This document shows positions 12,947 through 24,689 of a stretch of DNA of 64,000 nucleotides, in pieces. Source of the DNA: Euptelea pleiosperma. Taxonomy: Eukaryota > Streptophyta > Magnoliopsida > Ranunculales > Eupteleaceae. Position numbers and translations under genes: made by a program. How positions within the stretch are numbered: the first letter of the stretch is position 1; each line of letters opens with the position of its first letter. The notes under the pieces were generated by a model. That model saw nothing but the letters and a program-made list of their open reading frames with translations. It did no database searches and was not told the DNA's origin. Location of the stretch: NCBI GenBank assembly GCA_035048495.1, contig CM068546.1:37032674-37096673 (forward strand), written 5' to 3'.

Positions 12947-13247
12947 TGTTAGCGGGGGTGGTGTTCCAACGCACGTGTTGTGTTTGTCTAACGACCCACT
13001 GGTATACATAGTTGTTTCGTATTTCCCCAATAGGTTGATCTTTTTATGGTAAATGATTGTTTAACATGGTATCAGAGCCTTAAGACATAAGAGGTCGTGG
13101 GTTCGAGTCTCCAACAGAGTGTATTTCTGCTAAGGGTATGTTCCTGCGCACGTGTTGTGTTGGCCCGACGACCCGTTGGTACACCTAGTTGTTTCGCCTT
13201 TCCCCAATATGTCGATCTTTTGAGGTAAATGGTTGTTTAACATTTAG
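12942..13247 (+). mobile_element. Miniature LTR retrotransposon (SMART/TRIM type) with TSD
   Basis: Two direct repeats, 12947-13066 and 13128-13242, begin TGTTAGCGG/TGCTAAGGG and end GTTTAACA; between them are only 61 bases. The first repeat is followed at once by TGGTATCAGAGCC (13067), the standard primer-binding site complementary to the 3' end of initiator methionine tRNA. The flanks are TTTAG at 12942-12946 and TTTAG at 13243-13247, an exact 5-bp target duplication. Total length is 296 bp with no coding capacity, like the very small LTR elements called SMARTs. The internal part also holds GGGTTCGAGTCTCC, which resembles a tRNA T-arm. A clear polypurine tract is not seen. Confidence 0.85.
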
Positions 13248-14535
13248 AGGTGCCCCAGCATATGGGTGCTTCAGATCAAGTAAGTTTGCAAATGGACTGA
13301 ATGTCCCTAGCAGCCTGACCCAACCTAATCCGTTTTCAACAGTTTCAAGTCCGGTTCAAATTGACCCATCAGAACCTGATAGTATATAGGATGGCTTCGG
13401 GTCTCATTTGGTTGCACTTCAGACTTGGTTCTGGTTTAACCCGAATCCTTGCCAAACTGGACTGGTTATCTTTCCTAAGATTGACAGTCGGGTCGACCTG
13501 TATATTACAAGGACGGTTCCAATCCTGTGGGGAGTAAAGTAGCTAATGCAGCTGAACCAAATCCATTTTCTCAAATTCGCCTTTTGTACCTTATTTTCTT
13601 TTTTCTTTTTCATAAGGTGATGAAAACAACTTTAGTTGCTAACTTTGATAAGTGCCATGGTTTCACACATGGCTAGTCATCCTCTTTCACATTCTATTTA
13701 ATGAAGAGACCCGTAACACACTGGTTGGACACACTGTTTGATGGGTCCCATGATGAGATCTATTAGGTTAAAAACCAACCAAGTCGTGAGCTAGAAATAT
13801 GAATATGTCAACAGAAGACGACGATCATCTGATCAGGTCGATTTTTAACCTATGGGATCTAGATAGGACCCACCAAATGGTGGGTTATGTCACGGGTCAA
13901 GAGTCTCAAGACTTTTGAGTGGAGAAAATATTTGCTGGCCCCTCTCCCCCTCCCGAAAATGCCATTTGGCGCCTAGTTTAGGGCTTACTGACCCTGTGGA
14001 TGTTTTCTACATACCAAAGATCAGCTTGATCGGTGATTTAGAACAGTTATATTTTAGCATCCTAAAAAAAAGGTTCAAATTCAACGGTCAAAAACCTTGT
14101 TATTAAAATGCTAAATCCAACTGCTATAAATCACTAATTATACTGATTTTTTATCTGTAGATTCGTCAAGAGGTGGACCAAATATTCACAAGGTAAGTGG
14201 GTCCTAAAGTGTACTCCACGTGGCGCTCTGGAGGGGGGGGACTTCAAACTTTCCGGGCCCATCAAACACGGGCTCGACTTGAGTGAACCCATGTTTTTTT
14301 TTTTTAAGCAGCAGCAAGACACCTTAATTCAACACAAACAGAAATGCTTAATAATGTTCACAAAACAAAAAAAATGGGGTTCTCAAGTTTCAGTTTCTGA
14401 ACTTATTTCTGTCATGTACCAAACTAACCAAGTATGCTAATTTGCATCTTAACCTTCAAAAGACAATAAGAAGAAATGTATAGACAAAAACTTTGGTCAA
14501 ATGTATCCATGGAATAGGAATGCCAATGAGAAGAG
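13248..14535. other. Gene-free stretch upstream of the COX5C 3' end
   Basis: No gene recognised. A diverged foldback copy lies at about 13966-14232: one arm has CATACCAAAGATCAGCTTGAT and the other AATCACTAATTATACTGATT, closed by ACTCCACGTGGCGC. The remainder from about 14340 to 14535 is probably the 3' untranslated region of COX5C. Confidence 0.45.
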
Positions 14536-14727
14536 TTACTCTTCTGCAACAACACTTATCTCACCTTTCTCTAGCATGTCGTAAAATGCTCTTACTTTCC
14601 TCTGCTCATTCCAATGATGCATCTTCCACATGCCACCTGCAATCAGGCCAAGCGTCACCCCATTACAGATCTCCTTGACCACACTTGGTCACTTCAAGGT
14701 GGCATGAGCAATCTTATGGGCAGCCAT
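14536..14727 (-). pseudogene. COX5C: Cytochrome c oxidase subunit 5C, premature stop at codon 13
   Basis: COX5C is a small nuclear-encoded subunit of mitochondrial complex IV in plants, with one membrane span. The frame starts MAAHKIAHATLK and continues PSVVKE, GVTLGLIAGGMWKMHHWNEQ, RAFYDMLEKGEISVVAEE to a TAA; 63 codons plus stop is the normal family length. Codon 13, expected to be GGA (Gly of KGPSVVKE), reads TGA (bases 14691-14689). Everything else is intact, so this is either a very recent null allele, a base error, or a pseudogene not yet decayed. A splice acceptor (TTATGTGCAG|GTTTTACTTG, exon from 14756) lies 29 bases before the ATG, matching the leader intron known in plant COX5C genes and arguing against a retrocopy. 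Confidence 0.85.
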
Positions 14728-17053
14728 TCACCTCTGAAGTTGAATGCAAGTAAAACCTGCACATAACAAAAGGAACGTCACTGTAGATATGGATAATAGA
14801 GACGCAAATTAATCAAATTGACCCAAAAAAAGCCTCATTTTCATCAGAATACTGAACACCCCCCGCCGAGGGTATTTAGTTGCGACACTAGTCAAAAGAT
14901 GTATTATGAACAGATACCCCTGTAGAATCCAGTAAAGAACATGTAAAACAAATTATACAGCACTTGTTTAACACTCGCTCCCCAACACATCGTGGGCAGG
15001 AATTTGTCATACATTTTATGAGAATCTTTGACCTGGTACTGCTTCTAATGGAAGATGTCATTGTTCATTGTTCACTCCCTTAAGAAGTAACAGTCAACCT
15101 CAACATGTTTAGCTCATCCAAGAAACACTGTATTGCTTCTGCCTATCAGAATATCAAATTCATAGAAGCACACACTTCTGACGGTTATAGTACCATAAGA
15201 GCATACCATTCACTAATAAATTTCAATAAACCATTTCACCCAAATTAATACATAAGAGCAGCCTATCATAAACACGACAATTAGAAAACACACCTACTTT
15301 TCAAGTTAAGCAAATTTCACTAAACCTCTAGTTCACGGAAAAATGAATAAAGCTCCAGTTAGAAGCTAATTACTCACGGTAAAGAATGTGTCCAGATTTG
15401 ATACATCTCATCCGGTACTTTCCCCTTGACTATTTTGAGTTTTGGCTCGAAACAAGATACAAACAATCTAGAATGATCAAAAAATATGCTAAATAAGTAC
15501 ATGTGACATTTAAAATGATAATCACAAGTTTACATCCATTGTTTAAAAACTAACAAGCCCATAACCGTAGGCAGTCATAGTCTGGATCTCCAAAAGCAAG
15601 ATTGGTTAGTGATAAATAGATCATTTGTGCCAAAGGAAATAAGATATCTATGGTTTTATTGAGCTTCAGATATGCTTTCTTCAATTGATGTGTGCAGTGA
15701 AAATAGATCCACAATTAACAGTTCGGAGATTCATTAGTCACAATTCACAAGATACCCTACATACAGCTTTCAAGATTCATTCTAAATGTTTTCTGAAGAA
15801 AGCATTAAGGATTTGGGAAGCTAAATATTCAGGCCTAAATACAAGGTTTCATTTCCTTTTAACTGTTAAACATTTCTCTTGAATCATGTACAATGCAACT
15901 CTTTGTGAATATTGAATCAGTTGGATTGGCATGTTACATGCATTCTACTTCTCTTTCATGCATTTTTCCTACATCCTTAGAATTGATATTTCTTGTGGTG
16001 GATCCTTAATTTTGCAAGCTCATTCACTGGTCCTTTAAAGCATGGTAGTTGTTGGGAACTATGTTCACAACACCTGGTTGTATTGTTCAAAACATTTATG
16101 ACGCTGTAAAGAGAAATTTGGAAACCAATCGATAAAAAATTACGAGTCCAATAAACATCATGCAATCAAACATCTAGTTCAGAAAACTTGAGATCATTTA
16201 AAAAAGCTTCCTGATATCGACACTGAAGATGCCTCAGCTGACAAGGAAGATAGAAGAATAAACATTTTCTCAGAAGGAAATATAGTCCTACAAGGCTACA
16301 AATAATTGGTCCATTGGTTTTTGAACGAAAAGGGAAGCAAAAGCAGTCATATTGTTGGTTACTAAATGAAACGGTTTAGTTTCTCGAGTAAAATGTGATT
16401 GAGAAACCATATGGTTGATTTCTACAATATAATTCAGTATTGACAAATATATCCAAATAAATGGAGAACTGCTGATATACTTGAGCATGAGGATGAACCA
16501 GAAAAAAACCATGATGTCTTGCAACTCACAAGTAAGCTAACTGAAATCTGATAACCCTAGACTTTTCTCTAAATCAAAAATTTCAGATACTCACGCATCT
16601 AGATAGATAAAGTGTGTAAGAAATTGATGAAGATGAGCAATGAGATTAACTATTTAGATTCAATTTAGTTATATGATTCATTTTATTAAGATCTGATATC
16701 AACATCAAGCTTTTAGCTCGAGTGCACAACAGCGTCACTCCTAAGGTAAAAGTTATAGCCTCAGCAACTTTTATGTTTATTTAAGTTATTTTTTTTCACA
16801 TGGTATGTTGCTTCAATTTTTTTTAAATTGATTATACTTTTTTAGAATTTTGCAAGCACCTTTTTTTTTTAAATGAGTCTTACGTCTCAGCACAGCCTTG
16901 TCTTTTGGAGGCAAACTGCCTCAGTACCTGAACTAGCCTTTTTAAACCTTGCCCGCATCTTTGATTCTCAAAATTTGTCACGAATACTGTCACTACTCAC
17001 TAGTTTCATGCAAGTTGCTTTATTCAAAAAAATAATAATGAAATATATTCTAG

Positions 17054-17424
17054 CGTTTGATGCATAGTCACAAAGTTGGGATTCGGCAATAAATGGACAA
17101 GGGGTAAAGTAGAATAAATTCGGTAAAAGTCGGGAAAAATAGACAAAATTATAAAAAATATATCATGACATATTTCAAGTTAGAAATGTTATTTTTAACA
17201 AAACACATTTATATGATAAAAAACACATCTATAATTCCATAATAATGTCATAACTCATAAGCATGATGATCAAAATTAAAAAATCAGCAAAATCGAAATC
17301 ATAGGGGGGAAAAATAGGTAGCCAATTAATCGGCAAAATCGGCGATTGATTCGTGAATTCAAAAAATCGGAGAGTTTTGACGATTTTTTGAAAAAATAGG
17401 AGATTTTTGTGACTACGTTTGACG
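17054..17424. mobile_element. Foldback MITE with ATCGGCAAAATCG words
   Basis: The ends are TAGTCACAAA (from 17065) and TTTTGTGACTA (to 17415), inverted repeats of each other. The interior has GGGATTCGGCAA near the left and AATCGGCAAAATCGGCGATT near the right. The flanks CGTTTGATG (17054-17062) and CGTTTGACG (17416-17424) differ at one base and suggest a 9-bp target duplication, as made by Mutator-like elements; two extra bases at the left end leave the exact border open. No transposase is encoded. Confidence 0.6.
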
Positions 17425-17588
17425 TTCCAACATTTGATTGGATCACGGAGACCCCATTGCAGGAAGAACCTTACACCGTGAAATTGCTTGAGCCAAATCT
17501 ATAGGTGGCTGAGTGGCCATTGGATCATACCAATCTTGAATTCGAACTATTTTGGGTCCTAGGGTTTTAGGGATTTGGTTCACACATG

Positions 17589-18302
17589 AGATCGATGTCT
17601 CTGGTGCCTATTCTTCAGAAGTTGACTAGAAAAAGCCTAATAATGATGAGGTCACTTTGAATGTGGATGGAGCTTCTTCTAATAAAAAGCTGGCCAGTGG
17701 TGGAGGTGTGATTAGAGATTCGTCAGGTAACCTCCTCGTGGCTTTTCATTGCTTTTATGGTGAGGGCACAAACAATTTAGCTGAATTAAGAGCTATCCTT
17801 GATGGGTTGAAACTTTGCAAGAAGGGTGGTCACCATAAAGTTAATATTCAGTTAGATTCGAAGTTAGTGGTGTCTTGGATCACCAAAATTGTCCCTATTA
17901 CCTGGCATTTAAAATCATGGTGGTGGAAAACTATGAATATTCTTAAAGAATTTGATTACTCTATCAATCACATATATAGGGGGTCAAATGCAGCAATTGA
18001 TTTTATGGCTCTTGAAGGTCTTCAAGCTAGATCTTATATGGAATTCAAAGAGAACGCCCCACATTGACTGGTTGGTTTTATTCATCTGGATAAGTTTGTT
18101 ACTCCGTACATTAAAGCTGAGGTCTGCATTTCTATGTAAGCTTTGACACTCATGCATTACTTTCATCTTTTAGTTGTTAGCATCTTGAGGGCTAAGGTAC
18201 ATACGTCCCCCCTAGCTAGGTGTACTTTTGAATTCTATTAATAAAGTCCCTCCCTCCGTGGAGATTCCAAAAAAAAAAAAAAAAAATAGATCAATGTCTC
18301 TG
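17589..18302 (+). mobile_element. 5'-truncated LINE with poly-A tail and target duplication
   Basis: The insert ends in 18 A residues (18269-18286), preceded by TTAATAAAG about 25 bases earlier, a likely polyadenylation signal. Flanks AGATCGATGTCTCTG (17589-17603) and AGATCAATGTCTCTG (18288-18302) form a 15-bp target duplication with one mismatch. The only coding part left is the terminal RNase H domain. This is the classic product of target-primed reverse transcription that stopped early. It sits in the possible COX5C leader intron, in the opposite orientation. Confidence 0.85.
17657..18067 (+). pseudogene. RNase H domain of a plant LINE (truncated)
   Basis: A 136-residue open frame carries the RNase H fold signature of L1-type plant retrotransposons: NVDGASS (first Asp) at residues 2-8, NNLAELRAILDGL (Glu) around 39-51, IQLDSKLVVSWI (Asp) around 64-75 and RGSNAAIDFMA (last Asp) near the C-terminus. 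It would cleave the RNA strand of RNA-DNA hybrids. The upstream endonuclease and reverse transcriptase are missing, so the frame is a relic even though it is free of stops. Confidence 0.8.
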
Positions 18303-19818
18303 CTATATCTACTTACAAAATGTACCCAAGAATCTTCAATGGCATGCTCAGTTGGATGAACAATAACATAAATGAACAAAAAATCTCAATATTGCAATAA
18401 CACTAAAGAAAAGACCAAAAATCAAACAAAAGGAACTAAAACTCTTGATTGCATCAGTGTCCTTCTATTTTTGTAACTTGGATAGGCCTTGAAGATGGTT
18501 GGGCAAAAGCTTGAGAAGACTTGAGAGCTGAGAAAAGGCTTAAATAATGAGACGAAAGGGTAAGAAGAAGAATCCATTGGGGTGACTGGCTAGGACTAAG
18601 AGCTCTATGTTTCCATCATTTTATAGAGCAAGACTCCAAATCTTGTACCACTTTTGTGATCCTCATCTTTTTTTGCCTTCTTTTGGCAATCTTCCCCATC
18701 TCTTCCTTTTTTCCTGGTCACATCTTTTACCCTTTCCTAAGCTCCCTATTAAACAATTTTTTTTAACTTATAAACCAGCTCTCTTTGTTTGACAGATATC
18801 AAAATAGTCAATACCTATCTGTACCTAGATAGATTACCTACCTCATTTATATTCCCAACTCCCAAGCACACAAATCTTCACAAGGCGTTCCTATCACTAC
18901 AATGCTCATGCCATCTATACCATCATATGCACCATCATGACACCATCTAGTGTAATCGCTAATCACATGTAAACGATAGTCTAGTTTGTCTAGTCTTTAC
19001 CCATCCTCATCTCTTGATCTTGACTGATAATTAAGTAAATTCTATAAATGGCTATAGTTTCATTTATCTTATCCAGTTGGTGGACTACATGTCATAATTT
19101 TACTTCCTTGTAAGGCCAGGTTAACATGATAAAATTATGGTGTAAACACTACCTTGTGCTGTTGATTTCTTCTATAGCCACTTATAGCACTCCGGATCTT
19201 CTCCGAATTTTCTTTCAATAGTCAAATTACAATGTTATCCATTATCCATTACATGAATGGAGACTGCATATGAACACACTGTGTTTACGAAAACATTAGC
19301 TCATCAGTAATTCAGGCAATTCCCAATAAAAACTCAATTCTCACTAACTACCCTTAATGCGAGATCATACATTCTCATATGTAATATCTTCATCTAGGCA
19401 TCACAAACCTCTAAAACTCCTTTATAAGTAAAAGAAAAAAAAAAGTAGGAATCAGAGATACCCAGATTGCATTTTCACATATAAATAAACAATTCCAAAC
19501 AGCAAAAACTCAGTTATCTAAAAACTACTTTAAATCCCTCACTTACCTTAAAAGAAAAACCTATCTGTCGATTCACAACGAAGAGCATCAATGAACCACC
19601 AACTAAAAAACTGACTAAAAGAACAAAACCCAGATTTCACAAAGTACTCGACAAAACTACAGTAATTTCATCATCTAGAAAAGCAATTTCATCAATAATC
19701 TCAGCTTTTTAACCCAAATCAAACCCAAAAAAAGGCATATGAGATATGTTCTCTGAAGGCCAAAATCTACAAATGAAATAGCAATCAAAAAAGAGAGCTT
19801 GAATGCGAGTAAACTAAC
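18303..19818. other. No gene recognised
   Basis: Ordinary AT-rich sequence, possibly the distal part of the COX5C leader intron. No coding frame, RNA gene or clear repeat was seen. Confidence 0.4.
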
Positions 19819-19911
19819 CTTTGTGTGAGAAGCCTTTCGTCCGAATTCCCGAATGCTGAGAGAAACAAATGGGTGAAGGAGTCCACTGACCGTATGAATA
19901 AATATGTGATG

Positions 19912-20218
19912 ACGGACCAAGTTGAGCCACGTGTAACACTCTAAGAGTACACTGACCAGATGGATGTTTGTCCCATTCTTAGGTGGACCCACCTACTTAC
20001 CAAAAGTCGGCCCGATTAGTGATTTCTAGCCATTGAATTGGAGTTCTTCATGAGTTTATTCTTAACCGTGGGATTCGAGCATTATTTTGGGTACTCAGAT
20101 CCAAGGGATTTAAGTAACTAATGAGGCTGAATTTTGTTATGTAGGTCCACCTAGGAATGGGCCAACCATATACGGACATTGGTCTCTGAGAGTGTTCCAT
20201 GTGGCTCATAATGTGATC
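19912..20218. mobile_element. Foldback element (CACGTG family), copy 1
   Basis: Left arm runs from TTGAGCCACGTG through AACACTCTAAGAG, GATGGATGTTTGTCCC and CCCGATTAGTGATTTC; the right arm carries the complement (AACTAATGAGGCTGAATTTT, AGGTCCACCTAGG, CTGAGAGTGTTCCATGTGGC). It lies directly upstream of the possible COX5C leader exon, so it may sit in that promoter. Noncoding. Confidence 0.7.
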
Positions 20219-20504
20219 CATATTCAGCCTGATTAATAATTTACACCCAAAGCCAGGCTTGGGCTGTGGGTGTAAAGTTGGCCCATGGCCCATTAAGCAT
20301 CATGACAGGCCCGTTACCCCATCTCAGAGATACACACACAATCCTGCTATGGGCTGCGAAACCAAGCCCAGCCCGCCAGTCAATCCTGCTAGCCCAACCT
20401 GCCATAGACCGGCCCGCCAATGATCTGATTTGAGTTGATTCAGATTCTAGGTTTAGGTGATCAGATCGAGCTGGATTTAAGGTTTGGGCCTTAGATCCGT
20501 ACTA

Positions 20505-20765
20505 AAGTATATTTTTAGTAGTGGATCCAACCCATATTTCCACATATGTCAGATTTAGATCTTCACATCTGGATCATAGTTCAGATTCAAATCTTGAGTT
20601 ACATATCCAAGTCAAACTCGGATTCAGATATGGATCACAACATTCATATAGTCAAATACGAATCGGGATCTACCTAGATCTAACCCATTTCATGCAACCG
20701 ATCATGGATCAAGAATGGATCATGTGATATGGATCCAAGTCAGATTTGGATATGGGTGTGCAAAG
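20505..20765. repeat. GGATC / ATATCC-rich dispersed repeat
   Basis: Contains ACCCATATTTCCACATATG and many GGATC, AGATCTGG and GGATTCAGATATGG words; 63290-63360 has the close relative ACCCATATTTCCACGTATG. Preceded at 20300-20430 by GCCCGCC-rich DNA. No coding. Confidence 0.45.
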
Positions 20766-21396
20766 TAGGTTTGGATCTGGATCTAATAGGATCTTACCCA
20801 TGTCCATGGTCTTAACCATAGTTACCAAATTTCCGGACTTTTTGAAAAAAAAGTTTCCAATCAGGGTGTTTTCAAAACATCGTGAATAAAACACGAAATA
20901 TTCAATAATTTGAAACAACCCCGTAATTTTAAAATTTTCAAAAAATCTCATGAATAAAACTTAATTCTTGTTCTAAAATTTAAAGAATATTTTTTATTTA
21001 TAATATATGTCACCAATTTTTATGTTTAAAAAAAATATTCTTAGAAAATATTAACAGATTCCACACAATTGAAAAATGAGAAGTAGTTTTAAGAATTATT
21101 AGTGTTGCTTATATTACTTAGATTTTAGGGAAAATATCATATAGTTTCAGTTCTATTATATTTATATTACCGCCCAATCTACACGCATTATGACCATATG
21201 CATATATATGTATACGTTTTTTTAGTGCGTAGTTTTGGACTAAGAAAGTATTAAACCCGAAGTCCTTTCTTATCAATCTTTTGATGTTCTCATTTTTTTT
21301 TACCACTTTTTTTACTCCGTGTTTTGAACCCAAATCATTTTTAACTCGCATTTTTCAATGGACAAATTTTTGCCACTTCACGATTTGCTAACTATA

Positions 21397-21768
21397 GTCT
21401 TATCCATGATTTTAAAAACAGCTGTTATAACGAAAATAACGGCCGTTGTAATGGATTCAGACCACCCCCATTACGTTATGTACCGTTAAAATGCCCATAA
21501 AATAATGACCGTTATTTTTCCATTATAACGAAAATAATGACCTATTTTCTGAAAAAAAAAATGAGGAAAAGATGGCTGTTATTTTCCTTTTTTTTAAAAC
21601 CTGAAATTAAAATTTCAAAATTTGAATTCCGGAGTCATTTTTCCGTTATTTTCCATTTTTGCCCCTGAACGTTATTTTCAGCCGTTTCAAAAAAAAAAAA
21701 AAAAACCCAGTAACATCCCCAATCCGTTATACTGTTATAACACCCCCTTTTAAACCTTGGTCTTAACC
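21397..21768. mobile_element. GTTATAACG-family MITE with 9-bp TSD
   Basis: Element 21406-21759. Left end ATGATTTTAAAAACAGCTG and right end CCCCTTTTAAACCTTGG are inverted repeats; inside are AACGAAAATAACGGCCG and CCGTTATACTGTTATAAC. It is close to the reverse complement of 52036-52403. Flanks GTCTTATCC (21397-21405) and GTCTTAACC (21760-21768) are a 9-bp target duplication with one mismatch, fitting a Mutator-like source. No transposase. Confidence 0.75.
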
Positions 21769-22757
21769 CAATAATAAAGAAATTAGATTGTGGAATCACA
21801 GGTATCCCTCCTTCCACAAGACAAGACTTCATTTTCCATAAATGAGTCCTACCAACTTTACAATATGTTCTCATGTCGTGTTCACTATCCAAATCGTGGC
21901 CTTCCCATTGATGTGTTATGTCCCCCGTCGGAAACTACTCCTTTGGATTGGCGTCTCAAGTCCGTCCTATATTCAATGGAAACCATGTCTCACGATATTC
22001 CTTGGTGGAGCCTTCTTCCTATATCTTGTGCTGCAAATGGAGAAACAAAAACATGAAAATCTCTGAAAACAAAGAGTAAACAAGATTTTCCCTACTAACT
22101 TCAGAGTCTAAATAGATGAGAATTCATTTCCACCTAAATATGCCCATTTATTTTCTCACATGATTGAAATATGTGTTCCCAGTTGCAGTCAATCAGCCAT
22201 TTAAGACATTTCCCAGATGTATTTTCTCGGAAAAAATTTCTGTGCAATCAAACACGGCCTCATGTTCCACATAGGTGAGAATTGGTTTTCAATTTCTACC
22301 CTTATTTTTCTCACATAATTGAAAATTGTATATTTTCTCGGGTGCAATTAAACAGCCCTATCGGATATATTTTCTTAGGATAAAAAAAAAAATTAAAGAA
22401 TTTTCAAAGTCCGCTTCCTGGCTCCGCCACTGATTGGAAATGTGACTTGCGAGGCACACACAGACAGGGAAGCCAACTTTTGTGTCGACCTTATGGAAGA
22501 ACAAGTGATTTTTGACGTATCCCACTTAGTTTAATTATTGGGGTTATTATGCAAGTCACCCCATCTTTTTCAAATATTTGTGTCTCCCCCTTTGACCACG
22601 GTCATTGATACTGTTGACTAGAGACGGTGGTGAATAGCTTCACGCTTCATATCGTATACACCTATTAGTTCATTAAATGTTGAATTTTTTTTGCGGACCT
22701 GGAGACCACTAGGTACCACATTAGCTAGTGATGTACAATAATTTTTGTAGGAAAATT
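21769..22757. other. No gene recognised
   Basis: Open frames of up to 88 codons overlap here in several frames and resemble nothing known. Near 22380-22440 lies a short A-run followed by CCTGGCTCCGCCACTG, a phrase typical of transposon ends in plants, but no partner end was found. Confidence 0.4.
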
Positions 22758-23052
22758 GTACCCCATAGTAGGAGCCACCTAGCACACTCTTAGAAATCAT
22801 CGACCGCATGGATGTTTGCCCATCCCTAAGTGGACCTACATACCAAAAATCAGCCTGATTAGTGATTTCAAACCTTTGAATCTTTGTACCCCAAATAATG
22901 CTCAAATCGCATGGTTAAAAATTTAAAAATCAACCAATGAATATGGCTCCAATCGAATGCTTAGAAATGACTAATCAGGCTGATTTTTGTTCTAGGTCCA
23001 CCTAGGGAAGGTTGGTCTCTAATTGTGCCAAGTGACTCATATTGTGGGCCCA
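22758..23052. mobile_element. Foldback element (CACGTG family), copy 2
   Basis: Left arm GGAGCCACCTAGCACACTC, GACCGCATGGATGTTTGCCC, AAAAATCAGCCTGATTAGTG; right arm is its complement (AATGACTAATCAGGCTGATT, GGTCCACCTAGGGAAGG, ATTGTGCCAAGTGACTC). Arms are separated by an AT-rich middle that itself pairs in part. Noncoding. Confidence 0.75.
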
Positions 23053-23300
23053 TTATCAACTTGATGACGTTCGTCAACAAAGTTCTACTCCAATTTTTTT
23101 TATGTGGATCCTGTTTTGGAGTAAACTTTTACTCCCTTGATTTTTTGGAGAAAGTGATCTCTTGATTGGGACCCATTGAATGGTGGGGTCCAATTTGTCC
23201 AACACTTCTACGCCGGTCGATTGATTGTCCCTCTGACCCACTCCACCCTTCATTTAGGCCACAATAATAGTTCTTCAATGGTACGAGTAGATCTTTGACG

Positions 23301-23558
23301 ATGGACCCACAGTATGAGCCACGTGCCACACATTTAGAGATCACCTTAGGTGGACCTACATCCCAAAAATTAGCCTAGGGATTTGGGTTGATTTTTAACT
23401 ATGGAGTTCAAGCAAGCATTATTTTTATTTGGAGTACAACGATCCAAAGGTTTGAAATCACTAATCAGGCTCATTTTGGGGATGTAGGGTCCACCTGCCA
23501 ACATCCAATACGGTAAATGGTCTCTAAAAGGCTGCCACATGGCCCATATTGTGGTCCG
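23301..23558. mobile_element. Foldback element (CACGTG family), copy 3
   Basis: Left arm CAGTATGAGCCACGTGCCAC followed by AGGTGGACCTACATCCCAAA; right arm AATCACTAATCAGGCTCATT, GTAGGGTCCACCTGCC, GGCTGCCACATGGCCC. The GACCGTATGGATG part of the left arm is deleted. A short triplication of GTCATCC follows at 23560-23580. Confidence 0.7.
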
Positions 23559-24680
23559 TCATCCGTCATCCGTCATCAAAGTTCTACTCAATTGGACAGC
23601 TAGGATCATTTAATTCAACCTGTTTCTTTTATCATTTCATTCAATCATTTAATTGCATTTACCATGCAGCCTCATGTTAGATTTCCTCATAAATGTCCTT
23701 ACTTTTTTCTACCCAAAAAATTTACACAGATCCGTGGGCCTACATAGAGATGCGTGTCAAGGGCTATTTTTTGGCGTATGATAACTCTACCGTTGGATCA
23801 ACCTCAGCAAGAAAAAGCCCATTAAGGACGATCTAGATCCTTCAAAAATATATGGATGCCTTATGGATGGATCTTATCTCAAAAATAAGGATTATATGTC
23901 CAGTCACTGACTGAACAGTTTCGATGTACCATGATTTTGGATGCTCGTAAAGAGAATCATACATTCATCCTGATCGTCTGTCTCTGCCCCTATTCAAGAG
24001 AAGCTCACTGATTGAATGGTTCTGATCCACGTGCTGATCATGCATGTGCATGTCTTTGGGGGTGTAAGAAGTATCGTTCTCAATGCTTCTAAATCGCACC
24101 ATATAATATTTACCACTAAGAAGAGCATCTTTTATTTTACGAGGAAAATCTTAGGTGTTGCTAGTTAGCACTTAATACCTGTCCCCCTGAGGTGGTTACA
24201 CCAATCTTTTCCACGTGGCAACAATTTAGTTCCACTGACTTGATGAATATCTTGGCCACCCATTGTCAAACCTACAACGGAGACATAAGCCTCATTGGTG
24301 ATTCTTAATCGTTAGATTTTGATCATTTTTTTCATCATGGGCTTAAACCCAATCTTTTTAATATATGGACTTTTTTTGTGAGGACTGATGAAAAAAATGC
24401 ACAAATCCAACGGCTACGAGTCACCCATGTGACTGATTTTGGTGGGACAGGGTGTCCTCTTATTTATTTACAGAAAAGCCCCAAACCCAAGAGTCGGGAA
24501 TCTTTTTTCCCTTGCACACCTGCCTCCCCAGTTTCCACACAAACGTCCAAAATAGCATACAATATCACAAGCTCTATGCGTGATCACATACACATCCTAC
24601 GGTTTGTATTCTAATACATTATGTTAGCTTACTTCGAGAAGTATGACATCGGTATCGGTCAAACAACGCTCTCCACCTAC
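23559..24680. other. Upstream region of the SMP-30-like gene
   Basis: No gene. A diverged foldback relative lies at about 24200-24455 (TTCCACGTGGCAAC ... GTGACTGATTTTGGTGGG). The rest is unremarkable. Confidence 0.4.
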
Positions 24681-24689
24681 TTAAGAATC

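Larger units (their letters stand above)
14728..19875 (-). other. Possible leader exon and long leader intron of COX5C
   Basis: On the minus strand, sequence ending GGCTTCTCACACAAAG|GTTAGT (donor at 19819/19818) looks like a short untranslated exon, about 19819-19875. If it joins the acceptor at 14757, the leader intron would be about 5.06 kb and would contain a LINE fragment and an inverted-repeat element. The link is inferred from splice signals and the known leader intron of this family only; no coding test is possible. No other gene was recognised in this stretch. Confidence 0.3.

Noticed and set aside
13089..13114. Independent tRNA fragment around GGGTTCGAGTC
   Set aside because: It lies inside the miniature LTR element just after its primer-binding site and is better explained as part of that element.
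21790..22066. Two overlapping open frames of 74-88 codons
   Set aside because: They overlap in different frames and neither resembles a known protein.
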